DNA of 64,000 nt from Streptomyces venezuelae (lineage in GTDB: Bacteria; Actinomycetota; Actinomycetes; Streptomycetales; Streptomycetaceae), in contig NZ_CP029192.1 of assembly GCF_008642315.1 (NCBI RefSeq), positions 7,316,001 to 7,380,000 on the forward strand, in the 5' to 3' direction. How positions within the stretch are numbered: position 1 is the first letter of the stretch; every line of letters begins with the position of its first letter. The notes under the pieces are model-generated. The model searched no databases, was not told where the DNA came from, and worked only from the letters and a program-made list of their open reading frames with translations. A program made the position numbers and the translations under genes. Positions 9,826-17,397 of this stretch are shown here, piece after piece.

Positions 9826-10185
9826 TCAGCCTCCCCAGATGTCGTAGAGCCGCACTTCGAGCACGGCGAGGACCACTCCGCCCGCGGCGACCGTCACGGA
9901 GCCCCAGCGGGTCCGCTCGGCGAGGGACATGAAGCCGGCGGCGGGCACACAGGCGAACGCGCCGATCAGATACGCCACGAAGATCGTCGTGCCCTGCTCC
10001 GCGTGCTCGCCGCGTGCGAGCTGCACGATGCCGGCGATCAGCTGGACGGCGGCCAGGAGGGTCACGACGCCCATCCCGATGAAGTGCCAGTCCTTGGTCG
10101 GCTGGTCGCGGTAGGCGGCGAAACCGCACCACGCGGCGAGGGCGAGCGCGGCCACGGAGGTCGCGATCGTCAGGGCAACAAGCAT
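9826..10185 (-). CDS. Small four-helix membrane protein of unknown function (119 aa)
   Basis: No family is recognised. Four hydrophobic helices are visible: LVALTIATSVAALALAAWC, VVTLLAAVQLIAGIVQL, FVAYLIGAFACVPAAGFM and VTVAAGGVVLAVLEV. It is the first gene of a two-gene operon with the 148-residue membrane protein, the two being coupled with one base between them, so they may form a complex. The ATG at 10185 is 86 bases from the divergent HAD phosphatase gene. Confidence 0.7.
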   Translation of the reverse strand: MLVALTIATSVAALALAAWCGFAAYRDQPTKDWHFIGMGVVTLLAAVQLIAGIVQLARGEHAEQGTTIFVAYLIGAFACVPAAGFMSLAERTRWGSVTVAAGGVVLAVLEVRLYDIWGG

Positions 10186-10271
10186 GTCCGTGACTTTATT
10201 ACGGGGCCTTCGGCCCGGTGCGCGCGGCCCTCGGCCCGTTGCACGCCCCAGGGAGGCGCCACGTACGCTCG

Positions 10272-10934
10272 ATGATTATGAAGATCCATGCTGACGCGCT
10301 CCTGTTCGACAACGACGGCACCCTCATCTCCTCCATGGAGTCGGTGTACCGCTGCTGGTCGCGGTGGGCGCAGGAGTACGGGATCACCGCGGAGGAGTTC
10401 GCCGCGGTCGAGCTGCACGGGCGGCCCGCCGCCGAGATCGCCGCCGACCTGCTGCCGCCGGAGAAGATCGCCGAGGCCGTCGCCCGCATCGAGGAGCTCG
10501 AGGTCTCCGACGTCGCGGGCGGAGTCGTCCTGCTGCCCGGCACCCGCGAGCTCCTGGAGTCCCTGCCCACCGAGCGCTGGGCCGTGGTCACCTCCGCGAC
10601 CCGCGCCCTGGGCGAGGCCCGGCTCGCCGAGGTGGGCCTGCGTCCCGGCCTCGTCATCGCCGCCGACGACATCACGCGCGGCAAGCCCGACCCGGAGCCC
10701 TTCCTCCTCGCCGCCGACAAGCTCGGCGTCGACCCCGCCCGCTGCGTCGTCTTCGAGGACGCCCCCGCGGGACTCCAGGCGGGCCGGGCGGCCGGCATGA
10801 AGACCGTGGCGTTGACCACAACCCACCAGGCGTCCGAGCTCCCCGCCGGCCTCGCCGACGTCGTCGTCAAGGACCTCTCCGCCGTGTCCGCGCAGGCCAC
10901 GGAGGGCGGCGTGGAGATCGTCGTCGCCGACTGA
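10272..10934 (+). CDS. HAD family sugar-phosphatase-like hydrolase
   Basis: A 220-residue haloacid dehalogenase superfamily phosphatase of the beta-phosphoglucomutase/DOG-phosphatase type. Motif I is LLFDNDGTL (nucleophile Asp), motif II is VVTSATRA, motif III and IV are around RGKPDPEPFLLAADKLG and VVFEDAPAGLQAGRAAGM. A cap domain lies between motifs I and II. Likely substrate is a small phosphosugar; not determinable. The frame is open from 10218, but homologous proteins start right before motif I, so the ATGs at 10272 or 10278 are better. A 13-bp hairpin follows the gene. Confidence 0.85.
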   Translation: MIMKIHADALLFDNDGTLISSMESVYRCWSRWAQEYGITAEEFAAVELHGRPAAEIAADLLPPEKIAEAVARIEELEVSDVAGGVVLLPGTRELLESLPTERWAVVTSATRALGEARLAEVGLRPGLVIAADDITRGKPDPEPFLLAADKLGVDPARCVVFEDAPAGLQAGRAAGMKTVALTTTHQASELPAGLADVVVKDLSAVSAQATEGGVEIVVAD

Positions 10935-10963
10935 GCCCTCCGTCCCCGGCGTCCGCGGCCGTC

Positions 10964-10994
10964 CCACCGCTGTCCGTATACCGGACAGCGGTGG
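10964..10994 (+). terminator. Long stem-loop downstream of the HAD gene
   Basis: CCACCGCTGTCCG (10964-10976) and CGGACAGCGGTGG (10982-10994) form a perfect 13-bp stem with the loop TATAC. It lies 30 bases after the HAD stop codon and directly upstream of the -35 element of the leader-peptide promoter. I read it as a terminator, but its position also allows an operator role for the met promoter. Confidence 0.65.
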
Positions 10995-11022
10995 TGGACA
11001 GCGACCACACGCGTGTTTTACT
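10995..11022 (+). promoter_or_regulatory. Promoter of the metNIQQ leader
   Basis: TGGACA at 10995-11000 resembles a -35 box. TTTACT at 11017-11022 is an acceptable -10 box with a 16-base spacer. The expected transcription start is at about 11029-11030, exactly the A of the ATG of the 28-codon leader frame, which implies leaderless translation. This is a by-eye call. Confidence 0.55.
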
Positions 11023-11029
11023 TGGGCCC

Positions 11030-11116
11030 ATGACCACGACGAGCAGCCGCACCCCTGCGACCGAGGCGATCACGACGCCCGGTGCTCGTTGTATGTGTCG
11101 AATGTGCGCCTTCTGA
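11030..11116 (+). CDS. Cys/Met-rich leader peptide before metNIQQ (28 aa)
   Basis: A short frame starting ATG ACC ACG and ending in TGA at 11114-11116. Its last nine residues are R-C-M-C-R-M-C-A-F: three Cys codons (TGT, TGT, TGC) and two Met codons packed just before the stop. It starts at the predicted transcription start, so it should be leaderless. The next gene, 243 bases downstream, is the ATPase of a methionine importer. Leaderless cysteine-rich upstream ORFs controlling sulfur genes are known in mycobacteria; by analogy, stalling at Cys or Met codons could set expression of the transporter. The peptide itself probably has no other function. Existence as a translated ORF is inferred, not shown. 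Confidence 0.6.
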   Translation: MTTTSSRTPATEAITTPGARCMCRMCAF

Positions 11117-11359
11117 GGGCCCCCGCACCACTGAAGAGCCTCGCGCCCCGAAGCGAAGCCGCTGTGCCGCGCTCCTGACCGACGGACCCGTTTGACCCGG
11201 TCTCGATCGAGTCGACAAGTCGACGTAGGAAGCGAGCCTGCCCCGCGCACACGTCCTCCGGTTCCACCGCACCACCACCGCGAGAACCGTGCCGCGTTCC
11301 GAACGAATGCCCCGTGCCCGGCCACCCCGCGCCGCGCACTCGACAGTGACGGAAATCCT
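11117..11359 (+). other. Long leader between the leader peptide and metN
   Basis: A 243-bp untranslated stretch separates the leader peptide from metN. It includes small palindromes such as CTCGATCGAG and GTCGAC-AA-GTCGAC (11202-11224) that could form alternative structures. I looked for a SAM-I or SAM-IV riboswitch and did not see the conserved core. No convincing ribosome-binding site precedes the metN GTG, only GACGGA at about 11348, so metN translation may depend on upstream events. Confidence 0.35.
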
Positions 11360-12418
11360 GTGATCACCACTTCCGGCCTCACCAAGGTCTACCGCTCACG
11401 CGGTCGTGAAGTAACCGCCCTCGACGGAGTCGACCTGCACGTCCGCGAGGGCGAGGTGTACGGCGTCATCGGCCAGTCCGGCGCCGGCAAGTCCTCCCTG
11501 ATCCGCTGCGTCAACCTCCTGGAGCGCCCCACCTCCGGCACCGTGACCGTCGCGGGCCAGGACCTCACCGCCCTGGCGGGCCGCGGCCCCCGCGCCGGCA
11601 AGGAACTGCGCAAGGCCCGCAGCCGCATCGGCATGGTCTTCCAGCACTTCAACCTGCTGTCCTCGCGCACCGTGCAGGACAACGTCGAGCTGCCCCTGGA
11701 GATCCTCGGACTCAGCGGCGCCGAGCGCTCCCGCAAGGCCCTCGAACTCCTCGACCTGGTCGGCCTCGCCGACAAGGCCAAGTCCTACCCGGCCCAGCTC
11801 TCCGGCGGCCAGAAGCAGCGCGTCGGCATCGCCCGCGCCCTGGCCGGCGACCCGAAGGTGCTCCTCTCCGACGAGGCGACCAGCGCCCTCGACCCCGAGA
11901 CCACCCGCTCCATCCTCCAGCTCCTGCGCGACCTCAACCAGCAGCTCGGCCTGACCGTCCTGCTCATCACGCACGAGATGGACGTCGTCAAGAGCGTCTG
12001 CGACTCCGCCGCCCTCATGGAGCGCGGGCAGATCATCGAGTCCGGCACCGTCAGCGAGCTGCTCGCCACCCCCGGCTCCGAGCTCGCCGCCGCGCTCTTC
12101 CCGGTCAGCGGCGACGCCACCGGCGCCGACCGCACCGTCGTCGACGTGACCTTCCACGGAGAGGCCGCGACGCAGCCGGTCATCTCCCAGCTGTCGCGCA
12201 CGTACAACATCGACATCTCGATCCTCGGCGCCGCGATGGACACCGTCGCGGGCAAGCAGGTCGGCCGCATGCGCATCGAGCTGCCGGGCCGCTTCGAGGA
12301 GAACGTCGTCCCCATCGGCTTCCTGCGCGAGCAGGGCCTCCAGGTCGACATCGCGGGCGACGACGCGACGCCCACCCCGAAGGACGCGACGCTGCTGGTC
12401 AAGGAAGGTGCCAAGTGA
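11360..12418 (+). CDS. metN: Methionine ABC transporter ATP-binding protein
   Basis: A 352-residue ABC ATPase that powers methionine import. Walker A is GQSGAGKSS, the signature is LSGGQKQR, and the Walker B region reads KVLLSDEATSALDPET. The C-terminal 80-90 residues form the NIL regulatory domain typical of MetN, which binds methionine and inhibits transport when the amino acid is plentiful. The frame stays open to 11192, but the GTG at 11360 begins exactly where MetN proteins start (ITTSGLTKVY). The stop overlaps the metI start by four bases (GTGA). Confidence 0.93.
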   Translation: MITTSGLTKVYRSRGREVTALDGVDLHVREGEVYGVIGQSGAGKSSLIRCVNLLERPTSGTVTVAGQDLTALAGRGPRAGKELRKARSRIGMVFQHFNLLSSRTVQDNVELPLEILGLSGAERSRKALELLDLVGLADKAKSYPAQLSGGQKQRVGIARALAGDPKVLLSDEATSALDPETTRSILQLLRDLNQQLGLTVLLITHEMDVVKSVCDSAALMERGQIIESGTVSELLATPGSELAAALFPVSGDATGADRTVVDVTFHGEAATQPVISQLSRTYNIDISILGAAMDTVAGKQVGRMRIELPGRFEENVVPIGFLREQGLQVDIAGDDATPTPKDATLLVKEGAK

Positions 12419-13161
12419 CCTGGTCGGAGATGCAGCCCCTGCTGGAGCAGGCCTGTTGGGACACCCTCTACATGGTGGGCTGGTCGACGCTGATAGCCGT
12501 CGTCGCCGGACTGCCGCTCGGTGTCCTGCTCGTCCTCACCGAGCGCGGCGGACTGCTGCAGAACGCCTTCCTCAACAAGGTCATCGGGCAGATCGTGAAC
12601 ATCGCCCGCTCGATGCCCTTCATCATCCTGATGGTCGCCCTGATGGGCTTCACGCGCTGGATCACCGGCACCACGATCGGCCGCGAGGCCGCTCTCGTGC
12701 CGCTGGCCGTCGGCGCCATCCCGTTCTTCGCGCGCCTGGTCGAGACCTCCATCCGTGAGGTCGACGGCGGGCTCGTCGAGGCCGTGCAGTCGATGGGCGG
12801 CTCCACCTGGACCGTCGTGCGCAAGGTCCTCGTCCCCGAGTCGCTGCCCTCGCTGATCTCGGGCGCCACCACCACGATCGTCGCCCTCATCGGCTACTCC
12901 GCGATGGCGGGCACGGTCGGCGGCGGCGGCCTAGGCGACCTCGCGCTGCGCTACGGCTACCAGCGCTTCGAGACCGAGCTGATGTGGATCACCGTGGCGA
13001 TCCTCGCCGTGGTCATCTCGATCATCCAGTTCGCGGGCGACTACGCCGCCCGCCGACTGCACAAGCGCGGCGGCGGCTCCGGCCCGCTGCTGCTGTTCCG
13101 GCCGCTGCGGGGCGTGACTCCCGGCACCGCCGCCGCCGAATCGGTCAGCAAGACCGGCTGA
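12415..13161 (+). CDS. metI: Methionine ABC transporter permease
   Basis: A 248-residue permease with about five transmembrane helices, the membrane channel of the methionine importer. It has the EAA loop, IREVDGGLVEAVQSMGGS, that docks on the ATPase, and the conserved ending GDLALRYGYQRF. It starts with a GTG that overlaps the metN stop codon. The C-terminus has an extra Gly/Arg-rich tail of about 35 residues beyond the usual end. Confidence 0.93.
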   Translation: MTWSEMQPLLEQACWDTLYMVGWSTLIAVVAGLPLGVLLVLTERGGLLQNAFLNKVIGQIVNIARSMPFIILMVALMGFTRWITGTTIGREAALVPLAVGAIPFFARLVETSIREVDGGLVEAVQSMGGSTWTVVRKVLVPESLPSLISGATTTIVALIGYSAMAGTVGGGGLGDLALRYGYQRFETELMWITVAILAVVISIIQFAGDYAARRLHKRGGGSGPLLLFRPLRGVTPGTAAAESVSKTG

Positions 13162-13246
13162 CGCGACGGCCGCCCGACGCAACGGTCCCCAGGACTTCCC
13201 CGCGCATCCCGCGGGGCTGCACCACCCATGGAGAAAGGCACTTTTC

Positions 13247-14083
13247 GTGCGTAACACCGCCAAGATCACCACCGCTGTCCTCGCCGCCGGAGTCCTCACC
13301 CTCGGGCTCACCGCCTGCGGCTCCGACAAGGGCTCCGGCGACAAGGACGGCCCGCTCGTCGTCGCCGCGACGCCGACGCCGCAGGGCGAGATCCTGGACT
13401 ACGTCCAGAAGAACCTCGCCAAGAAGGCGGGCCTCGACCTCGAGGTGAAGGAATTCACCGACTACGTCACGCCGAACACGGCCGTGGAGCAGGGCGAGGT
13501 CTTCGCCAACTACTTCCAGCACAAGCCGTATCTGGACGACTTCAACAAGAAGCGCGGCACCGACATCGTGCCCGTCCCGGGAGCCACGGTGCACCTGGAG
13601 CCGCTCGGCGTGTACTCGAAGAAGGTCAAGAAGCTCGGGGACCTGGAGAAGGGCGCCACCATCGCCATTCCCAACGACACCACCAACGAGGCCCGCGCGC
13701 TCAAGCTGCTCGCGGACAACGGCATCATCGAGCTCAAGAAGGGCGTGGGCTACGAGGCCACCCCCAAGGACATCGCCAAGAACCCCAAGAACATCCAGTT
13801 CAAGGAGCTCGAAGCCCCCACGGTGCCCCGCACCCTGAGCGATGTCGACGCCGCGGTGATCAACGGCAACTACGCGCTGGAGGCCAAGCCCTCCCTCAGC
13901 CCCGCCAAGGACGCCATCGTCGCCGAGCCCGCCAAGGGCAACCCCTACGGCAACTTCCTCGCCGTGAAGAAGGGCGACGAGAACGACCCGCGCGTGAAGA
14001 AGCTCGCCAAGCTCCTCACCTCGCCCGAGGTCAAGAAGTTCATCGACGAGAAGTACGACGGCGCCGTCGTCGCGGCGTTCTGA
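13247..14083 (+). CDS. metQ: Methionine-binding lipoprotein MetQ, first copy
   Basis: A 278-residue lipoprotein that captures methionine outside the membrane and delivers it to MetNI. The signal peptide ends in a lipobox, LGLTACGS, with Cys about residue 24. The NlpA/MetQ fold is seen in ATPTPQGEIL, EFTDYVTPNTA, the DTTNEARALKLL loop, and NGNYALEA. The start GTG at 13247 follows the strong site AGAAAGG. A second, closely related metQ begins two bases after its stop codon. Confidence 0.93.
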   Translation: MRNTAKITTAVLAAGVLTLGLTACGSDKGSGDKDGPLVVAATPTPQGEILDYVQKNLAKKAGLDLEVKEFTDYVTPNTAVEQGEVFANYFQHKPYLDDFNKKRGTDIVPVPGATVHLEPLGVYSKKVKKLGDLEKGATIAIPNDTTNEARALKLLADNGIIELKKGVGYEATPKDIAKNPKNIQFKELEAPTVPRTLSDVDAAVINGNYALEAKPSLSPAKDAIVAEPAKGNPYGNFLAVKKGDENDPRVKKLAKLLTSPEVKKFIDEKYDGAVVAAF

Positions 14084-14085
14084 CC

Positions 14086-14901
14086 GTGCGTACGTCCGCC
14101 ATCGCCGCCGCGGCGGGGACCCTGGCCCTCGCGCTCGGCCTCACCGCGTGCGGCGCGGACGACCGGAGCGACGGCGCGCTCGTGGTCGGCGCCACGCCGA
14201 CCCCGGCCGGCGAGGTCCTCACGTACATCCAGCAGAACCTGGCGAAGAAGGAGGGACTGGACCTCAAGATCACGGAGTTCACGGACTACGTCACGCCGAA
14301 CACCGCGCTCCAAGAGGGCTCCCTCGACGCCAACCTGTACCAGCACACCCCGTACCTCGAGGATTTCAACGCGTCCAAGAAGACGGACCTCGTGCCGGTC
14401 ACCGAGGTGTACCTGCCCCCCATGGGCGTGTACGCGCACAAGATCAAGGACATCGCGAAGCTCCCCGCGGGAGCGACCGTCGGCGTCCCGAACGACACGA
14501 CCAACGAGGGCCGGGCGCTCCAGCTGCTCGCCTCCAAGGGCCTCATCGGACTCAAGAAGGGCGTCGGCGGCACCGCCACGCCCGAGGACATCACGTCCAA
14601 CCCGAAGAAGCTCACCGTCAAGGCACTCGAACCGGCGCAGCTCCCGCGCTCGCTCGACGACCTCGACGCGGCGGTCATCAACAACAACTACGCGCTCGAC
14701 GCCGACCTGAGCCCCAAGAAGGACGCCATCCTCCTGGAGTCGTCGAAGGGCAATCCCTACAACAACGTCCTCGCCGTCAAGAAGAGCGACAAGGACGACC
14801 CGCGGGTGCGCAAGCTCGCGAAACTGCTCCGCTCGCCCGAGGTGAAGAAGTTCATCGAGGACAAGTACAAGGGGTCCGTCCTGCCCGTCGAGGCGGCCTG
14901 A
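14086..14901 (+). CDS. metQ: Methionine-binding lipoprotein MetQ, second copy
   Basis: A 271-residue paralogue of the preceding MetQ, sharing most landmarks: lipobox LGLTACGA (Cys near residue 22), ATPTPAGEVL, EFTDYVTPNTAL, NDTTNEGRALQLL and NNNYALDA. It begins with GTG two bases after the first metQ stop, so the pair is translationally coupled and both proteins should be made together. Likely a tandem duplication that has diverged, giving the importer two binding proteins with different affinity or specificity (for instance D-Met, peptides or sulfoxide); this is inference. A strong terminator follows. Confidence 0.92.
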   Translation: MRTSAIAAAAGTLALALGLTACGADDRSDGALVVGATPTPAGEVLTYIQQNLAKKEGLDLKITEFTDYVTPNTALQEGSLDANLYQHTPYLEDFNASKKTDLVPVTEVYLPPMGVYAHKIKDIAKLPAGATVGVPNDTTNEGRALQLLASKGLIGLKKGVGGTATPEDITSNPKKLTVKALEPAQLPRSLDDLDAAVINNNYALDADLSPKKDAILLESSKGNPYNNVLAVKKSDKDDPRVRKLAKLLRSPEVKKFIEDKYKGSVLPVEAA

Positions 14902-14927
14902 CCGGCCTCCCGCGCGCGTGCCACCAA

Positions 14928-14960
14928 CGGGGTCCTCTCCCGCACCGGGAGAGGACCCCG
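14928..14960 (+). terminator. Terminator of the metNIQQ operon
   Basis: CGGGGTCCTCTCCC (14928-14941) pairs perfectly with GGGAGAGGACCCCG (14947-14960) across the loop GCACC. It begins 27 bases after the last metQ stop codon. Confidence 0.88.
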
Positions 14961-15054
14961 TGGTGCGTCTGTGCCCGTGCATGCTGCATGCTGGGCACTT
15001 CAGAAGACCGAAAGGTGAAGGTCCTTCAGGTCTATGAAGGGTATGGAGCGGCGC

Positions 15055-15726
15055 ATGACTACAGCCTCCTCGGGCACAGCGGGCACATCGGGGTTCCCCG
15101 ACATCTCCATCAGCACGGAGCGGTTGGTGCTGCGCCCTCTCGAAGAGGCCGACGTCCCCGCGTACGCGGAGATGATGAACGACGAACTCGTCACGGCCTG
15201 GACCTCCGTGCCCCAGCCCTACACCGAGGCCGTCGCGCTCGACTGGATCGAGCACCGCGCCCCCGCCGAACGTTCCGAGGGCCGCGGCATCGTCCTCGCC
15301 GTCACCGAGTTCCTCACCCAGCGACTTGTCGGCATCATCCAACTCCGGCACACCGACTGGCGGGTGCGCTCCACCGAGCTGAGCTATGTCGTGGCTCCCT
15401 GGGCGCGCGGCGAGGGGTACGCGTCCGAGGCCGCGCTCGCCACCGCCCAATGGCTCTTCCACGACCAGAAGTTCGAACGCATCGAGCTGCGCACCGCCGC
15501 CGACAACACCGCCGCCCAGCAGGTCGCCCAGAAGATCGGCTGCATCAGTGAGGGCGTCCTGCGCGGCGCCTGGATAGCGCGCACGAGGAACGGCGGCGAC
15601 CCGTTCGGCGGCTGGCTCGAGCTGCGCACCGACCTCATCGTCTGGAGCCTGCTCCCCGAAGACCTCGAAGGCGTCTCCGAGAGCCTCGCCGACAGCGGGT
15701 TCTCCGCCTACTCCGACTGGAACTGA
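15055..15726 (+). CDS. GNAT family N-acetyltransferase (RimJ/RimL-like)
   Basis: A 223-residue acetyltransferase of the ribosomal-protein-acetyltransferase type: the N-terminal strand TERLVLRPLEEAD, the LSYVVAPWARGEGYASEAALA acetyl-CoA motif, and ELRTAADNTAAQQVAQKIG are all characteristic. It may acetylate protein N-termini or a small amine. In-frame ATGs also exist at 15034 and 15043; GGAG six bases before the ATG at 15055 favours that one. It is a single gene between the met operon terminator and cbiET. Confidence 0.84.
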   Translation: MTTASSGTAGTSGFPDISISTERLVLRPLEEADVPAYAEMMNDELVTAWTSVPQPYTEAVALDWIEHRAPAERSEGRGIVLAVTEFLTQRLVGIIQLRHTDWRVRSTELSYVVAPWARGEGYASEAALATAQWLFHDQKFERIELRTAADNTAAQQVAQKIGCISEGVLRGAWIARTRNGGDPFGGWLELRTDLIVWSLLPEDLEGVSESLADSGFSAYSDWN

Positions 15727-15826
15727 GTTCCGGTCCCAGCGGGTACGCTCGCCCTGGTCCGGTGCCCTGCTCCGCAGCCGCCGCCCCCGCACTGACGACC
15801 CGCGAGAACCCAGGAGACAGACGACG

Positions 15827-17041
15827 ATGGCCGACCGGGTCACGGTGATCGGCTGGGACGGTACGCCGCTGACCGCCGCGGCACGCTCGGCGCTCGGCGC
15901 CGCCACGCTCGTGGCGGGCGCCGCCCACCACCTGGCACTGGACGAGGTCCCCGCCCGCGCCGAAAGGATCCGCCTCGGCAGCGTGGGCCTCGCGGCCCGC
16001 CGCATCGCCGCCCACCGCGGCACCGCCGTCGTGCTCGCCGACGGAGACCCCGGCTTCTTCGGTGTCGTACGCACCCTGCGCGCCCCGGAATTCGGCCTGG
16101 AGGTCGAAGTGGTGCCCGCCGTCTCCTCCGTCGCCCAGGCCTTCGCCCGCGCGGGCATGCCGTGGGACGACGCCGAGGTCGTGGTCGCCCACCGCCGCAC
16201 CCTGCGCCGCGCCGTGAACGTCTGCCGCGCCCACCACAAGGTCGCCGTCCTCACCTCGCCCGGCGCGGGCCCCGCCGAACTCGGCCTGCTGCTCCAGGGC
16301 GTCCACCGCACCTTCGTGATCTGTGAGGAGCTCGGCACCGAACGCGAGCAGGTCTCCGTCGTCACCTCCGAGAAGGCCGCCGACCACAGCTGGCGCGACC
16401 CGAACGTCGTCATCGTCATCGGCGGCGCCGCCGCGGCCGCCGACACCGGCTGGACCATGGGCCGCGAACCGGGCGCCGGACCGCGCGGCTGGGCACTGCC
16501 CGCCGCGGAGTACGGCGGCGACATCTGGCTCGGCGAGGGCGAGAGCGACCGGCTGCGGGCCGCGCAACTCGCCCGCCTCGGGCCGCGCGTGGGAGACCTC
16601 GTCTGGGACATCGGCTGCGGCAGCGGCGCCTTCACCGCGGAGGCAGCGCGGTTCGGCGCCGCGGTGATCGCCGTCGACAGCGACCCCGACGCCCTAGGCC
16701 GCACGACGGCCGCCGTCCGGCGCTTCGGCGTCCAGGCCCAGACCGTGCACGGCATCGCCCCGCACGTCCTCGAAGACCTGCCCGAACCCGATGTCGTACG
16801 CGTCGGGGGCGGGGGAGCGGCGGTGGTCTCCGCGGTCGCCGACCGCCGCCCGGAACGCATCGTGACCCACGCCGCGACACGCGACGCCGCCGAACTCATC
16901 GGCAGGGATCTGAACGAGCACGGATACGCCGTACAGTGCGCTCTCCTGCAATCCGTGGAGCTCGACACACGGGCATGGCGGGAGGAGAAGCGGACCGTGG
17001 TGTTCCTGCTCTCGGGGCGGCTGCCCGACCGTTCCCCGTGA
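15827..17041 (+). CDS. cobL: Precorrin-6Y C5,15-methyltransferase (CbiE-CbiT fusion, CobL)
   Basis: A 404-residue two-domain cobalamin enzyme. Residues about 1-205 are the CbiE-type tetrapyrrole methylase domain (TVIGWDGTPL at the start, VLADGDPGFFGVVRTL, VVPAVSSVAQAFARAGMPW), adding the C5 methyl. Residues about 215-404 form the CbiT-type SAM methyltransferase with motif I VWDIGCGSGAFTAEAA, which methylates C15 with decarboxylation. The fused order is the normal CobL arrangement. ATG is preceded by CAGGAGAC. It lies upstream of the bluB-cobT and cysG genes, forming a tetrapyrrole group. Confidence 0.92.
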   Translation: MADRVTVIGWDGTPLTAAARSALGAATLVAGAAHHLALDEVPARAERIRLGSVGLAARRIAAHRGTAVVLADGDPGFFGVVRTLRAPEFGLEVEVVPAVSSVAQAFARAGMPWDDAEVVVAHRRTLRRAVNVCRAHHKVAVLTSPGAGPAELGLLLQGVHRTFVICEELGTEREQVSVVTSEKAADHSWRDPNVVIVIGGAAAAADTGWTMGREPGAGPRGWALPAAEYGGDIWLGEGESDRLRAAQLARLGPRVGDLVWDIGCGSGAFTAEAARFGAAVIAVDSDPDALGRTTAAVRRFGVQAQTVHGIAPHVLEDLPEPDVVRVGGGGAAVVSAVADRRPERIVTHAATRDAAELIGRDLNEHGYAVQCALLQSVELDTRAWREEKRTVVFLLSGRLPDRSP

Positions 17042-17397
17042 CCCTGCCGGCGTGCGGTGCGGGGTAGGCTGGCCGATTGTTGTACTGCACCCGGGTGCCA
17101 GGGAATTCGTTGGCCGATGTCCGGAAAGCTCGTCCGGTTTCGGGGGGTGTGTGGTACGGCATGACCGGAGGACGCGCAACGTGGCGCAGTCCACAGCGGG
17201 CCGTGGCCGATCAAGCTGCCACGGCGGCGGACGGACAGGGACAATGCCTGTTGTCCGGCGCGCGGTTCGTGCCGCGGGGCGCACACGCTCGTTGAGGATG
17301 ACGGGCGGTTGGTGCGCCGCTCCGGGCAATGGGACCTCCCCGGCCGAAGGCTGAGGGGCGGTCGAAGAAGCACTAACCGATGGGCGAGGGGTTACGC
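17042..17397 (+). other. Intergenic leader of the bluB-cobT gene
   Basis: This 356-bp gap has a TAGGCT -10-like box at 17065-17070, which would give a 5' leader of about 320 nt. Short frames exist (for example 17077-17295, 72 codons, on the plus strand) but show no recognisable protein. I searched by eye for a cobalamin riboswitch, including its B12-box, and did not find it. Content otherwise unknown. Confidence 0.4.

Noticed and set aside
11117..11359. SAM-I or SAM-IV riboswitch before metN
   Set aside because: The conserved core of these riboswitches (GGTCATGAG-type start and the paired elements) was not found. The Cys/Met leader frame is the better explanation.
17077..17354. Small plus-strand frames upstream of bluB-cobT (17077-17295 and 17052-17354)
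   Set aside because: No family is recognised, no strong initiation site is present, and they overlap in different frames. Kept only as a note in the intergenic entry.
17042..17397. Cobalamin riboswitch before bluB-cobT
   Set aside because: The characteristic B12-box and the conserved core were not found in the leader. A covariance search with the RF00174 model would decide it.
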